A DNA stretch of 18,322 nucleotides from Acidobacteriota bacterium (lineage in GTDB: Bacteria; Acidobacteriota; Terriglobia; Terriglobales; Acidobacteriaceae): assembly GCA_021780095.1 (NCBI GenBank), contig JAJXZK010000149.1, positions 1 through 18,322 on the forward strand, in the 5' to 3' direction. The translations under genes were made by a program, and so were the position numbers. Shown piece by piece: positions 16,754 through 18,322 of the stretch (the first letter of the stretch is position 1; the number at the start of each line of letters is the position of its first letter). The notes below the pieces were generated by a model. That model ran no database searches. It was not told the DNA's origin and saw only the letters and a list, made by a program, of their open reading frames with translations.

Positions 16754-17029
16754 ATGAGCAAGAGCAAGCACAGTGAAGCGCAGATCATCGCTGCGTTGAA
16801 GCAGGTGGAGGCTGGCCGGACGGCAGACGACGTGGCTCGCGAGTATGGTGTATCGAAGCACACGATCTATGCCTGGAAGTCGAAGTTCGGCGGCATGGAT
16901 GCTAGCGAGGCACAGAAGCTGCGGTCCCTGGAGGACGAGAACGGACGGCTGAAGCGATTGGTCGCCGACCTCAGCCTTGACCGCGAGATGCTGAAGGCGG
17001 TGATCGCAAAAAACGGACTGAGCTCGTAA
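16754..17029 (+). CDS. IS3-family transposase OrfA
   Basis: This 91-residue DNA-binding subunit has a helix-turn-helix (SEAQIIAALKQVEAGRTADD, then the recognition part VAREYGVSKHTIYAWKSKFGG at about 28-47) and a leucine-zipper-like segment (SLEDENGRLKRLVADLSLDR, about 57-76). These are typical of the IS407 subgroup. It is full length for OrfA. Near its end, codons GCA AAA AAC form a frameshift site that fuses it to OrfB. The ribosome binding site is weak. OrfA alone would bind the ends or act as an inhibitor; it cannot transpose without an intact OrfB. Confidence 0.9.
   Translation: MSKSKHSEAQIIAALKQVEAGRTADDVAREYGVSKHTIYAWKSKFGGMDASEAQKLRSLEDENGRLKRLVADLSLDREMLKAVIAKNGLSS
17008..17014 (+). 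promoter_or_regulatory. Programmed -1 frameshift heptamer (A AAA AAC)
   Basis: The heptamer AAAAAAC lies in the orfA reading frame as A-AAA-AAC, the X-XXY-YYZ pattern used by IS3-family elements for -1 slippage. After slipping, the frame continues from OrfA residues ...AVIAK into KRTELVNRRTDAHWL and on into OrfB without a stop. I did not identify a downstream stimulatory structure. Confidence 0.7.
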
Positions 17030-17535
17030 ACCGGAGGACAGACGCGCACTGGCTGAGGGAGCAGTTTGAACAAGCCAGCGAGCGACGGGTTTGCGAGCTG
17101 ATGTCGATCGCGGTGAGCAGCTATCGCTACGCCATGAAGCGATCGGACGAAGGCTTGAAGGAGCAACTGGTGCGGCTCTCTCGCGAGAAGCCACGCTATG
17201 GTTATCGGAGGTTACAGGTGCTGATCGAACGCGAAGGAAATCGGGTGAACCACAAGCGGCTGTATCGCGTGTATCGCGACGCAGGGCTTTGCCTGAAGCG
17301 GAAGAAGCGAAAACACTGCGTCCGCAGCGGGTCGCCGCTTGTTTTGCTGACGGCAGCCAACCAGGAGTGGGCGCTGGACTTTGCTCATGATGTCGTCGCG
17401 GCGGGACGCACGATCCGCGTGCTGAGCGTGGTCGATGCCTTCACCCGCGAGTGTCTTGCGCTTGAAGTGGACACCGGCTTTGCCAGCCGACGGGTTACAC
17501 GTGTGCTTGATGAAGTCATTGTCATCGTCAACTGA
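17011..17535 (+). pseudogene. IS3-family transposase OrfB, 3'-truncated by IS21 insertion
   Basis: In the -1 frame the OrfB part begins at about 17011 and has an internal ATG at 17101. It shows the HTH_21-type segment (EKPRYGYRRLQVLIEREGNR), the linker around NHKRLYRVYRDAGL, and the start of the integrase core with the first catalytic Asp in NQEWALDFAHD. The frame then runs VVDAFTRECLALEVDTGFAS to RRVTRVLDEVI and ends with four residues and a stop contributed by foreign sequence. The second Asp (usually in an xDNGPEF segment) and the catalytic Glu are missing. About half of a normal OrfB of roughly 270-290 residues is present, so the transposase is dead. Confidence 0.85.
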
Positions 17536-17577
17536 AAAATCCCCACTTTTGGGCGCTTGAAAATTCTCCAGTATGGG
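17533..17577. repeat. Two imperfect direct repeats at the IS21 terminus
   Basis: TGAAAAATCCCCACTTTTGG (17533-17552) and TGAAAATTCTCCAGTATGGG (17558-17577) are imperfect copies spaced 25 bases apart. Multiple short repeats just inside the ends are characteristic of IS21-family elements, where they bind the IstA transposase. Confidence 0.6.
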
Positions 17578-17601
17578 CGGGTTAAGGTTTGGGATCGGGC
17601 C

Positions 17602-17644
17602 GGGAGTGTGCGGCGGAGGGCGAAGCCCGGAGCCGCATACTCCC
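17602..17644. terminator. Long GC-rich hairpin after istB
   Basis: GGGAGTGTGCGGC (17602-17614) pairs with GCCGCATACTCCC (17632-17644) with one imperfect position. Inside lies a second stem, GGGC-GAA-GCCC (17618-17628). It sits between the istB stop and the terminal repeats. It could stop istB transcription, stop read-through from outside the element, or mark the element end structurally. No T-run follows on the istB strand. Confidence 0.45.
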
Positions 17645-17664
17645 GTAGGCCGGTCCAGGATGGA

Positions 17665-18322
<658 letters not shown>

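Larger units (their letters stand above)
16754..17520 (+). mobile_element. IS3-family (IS407-type) element, truncated on the right by an IS21 element
   Basis: The element contains orfA, a -1 slippery heptamer and the first part of orfB. OrfB ends abruptly at 17520, where IS21-like terminal sequence begins. The second half of the transposase and the right inverted repeat are missing from the window. The left boundary is set at the orfA start because the left inverted repeat could not be recognised; the true end is probably some tens of bases upstream. Confidence 0.75.

Overview
The window is about 18.3 kb of moderately high-GC bacterial chromosome. Several proteins have the look of Acidobacteriota homologues: a Tat-exported two-subunit molybdenum hydroxylase, a DUF433/DUF5615-type gene pair, and dense IS3 and IS21 traffic. 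That is an impression from protein style only. There is no rRNA or marker gene, so the phylum is a moderate-to-low confidence inference.

Layout. (1) 294-2974: two overlapping genes for an IorA/IorB-like molybdenum hydroxylase. (2) 3025-4060: a stand-alone receiver-like protein without the phospho-accepting Asp, and a two-helix DUF1003 membrane protein. (3) 4171-5667: an accessory patch with a small unknown minus-strand gene, a tandem palindrome, an N-terminally short DUF433 antitoxin-like gene and the remnant of a DUF5615 toxin-like gene. (4) 5668-16021: a compact biosynthetic gene cluster. (5) 16022-18322: a silent stretch, then an IS3-family element whose transposase is cut by an IS21-family element running off the right edge.

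The cluster is the main feature. It holds a TobZ/CmcH/NodU-type carbamoyltransferase, a free-standing adenylation-PCP protein with no condensation domain, and a 2066-residue polyketide synthase translationally coupled to it (ATGA overlap). The ten specificity residues of the A domain read D-I-L-Q-L-G-V-I-W-K, one residue from the published glycine code, so glycine is the predicted starter unit. The PKS reads KS-AT-KR-DH-ACP-TE with KR before DH, opposite to the usual modular order. The AT carries the HAFH motif of malonyl-CoA selectivity, and a type I thioesterase ends the line. Used once, the line would give a C4 amino acid thioester: glycine plus one C2 unit, reduced to a 4-amino-3-hydroxybutyryl or dehydrated to a 4-aminobut-2-enoyl chain, then released by hydrolysis or lactamisation. 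The carbamoyltransferase would place a carbamoyl group on the hydroxyl or the amine. The enzyme chemistry follows from motifs; the product, and single rather than iterative use of the module, are inference.

No transporter, dedicated regulator or phosphopantetheinyl transferase gene lies in the window. The PKS changes base composition along its length (the KR-to-TE part is visibly more AT-rich), and mobile DNA lies downstream, which fits a transferred or recombined cluster.
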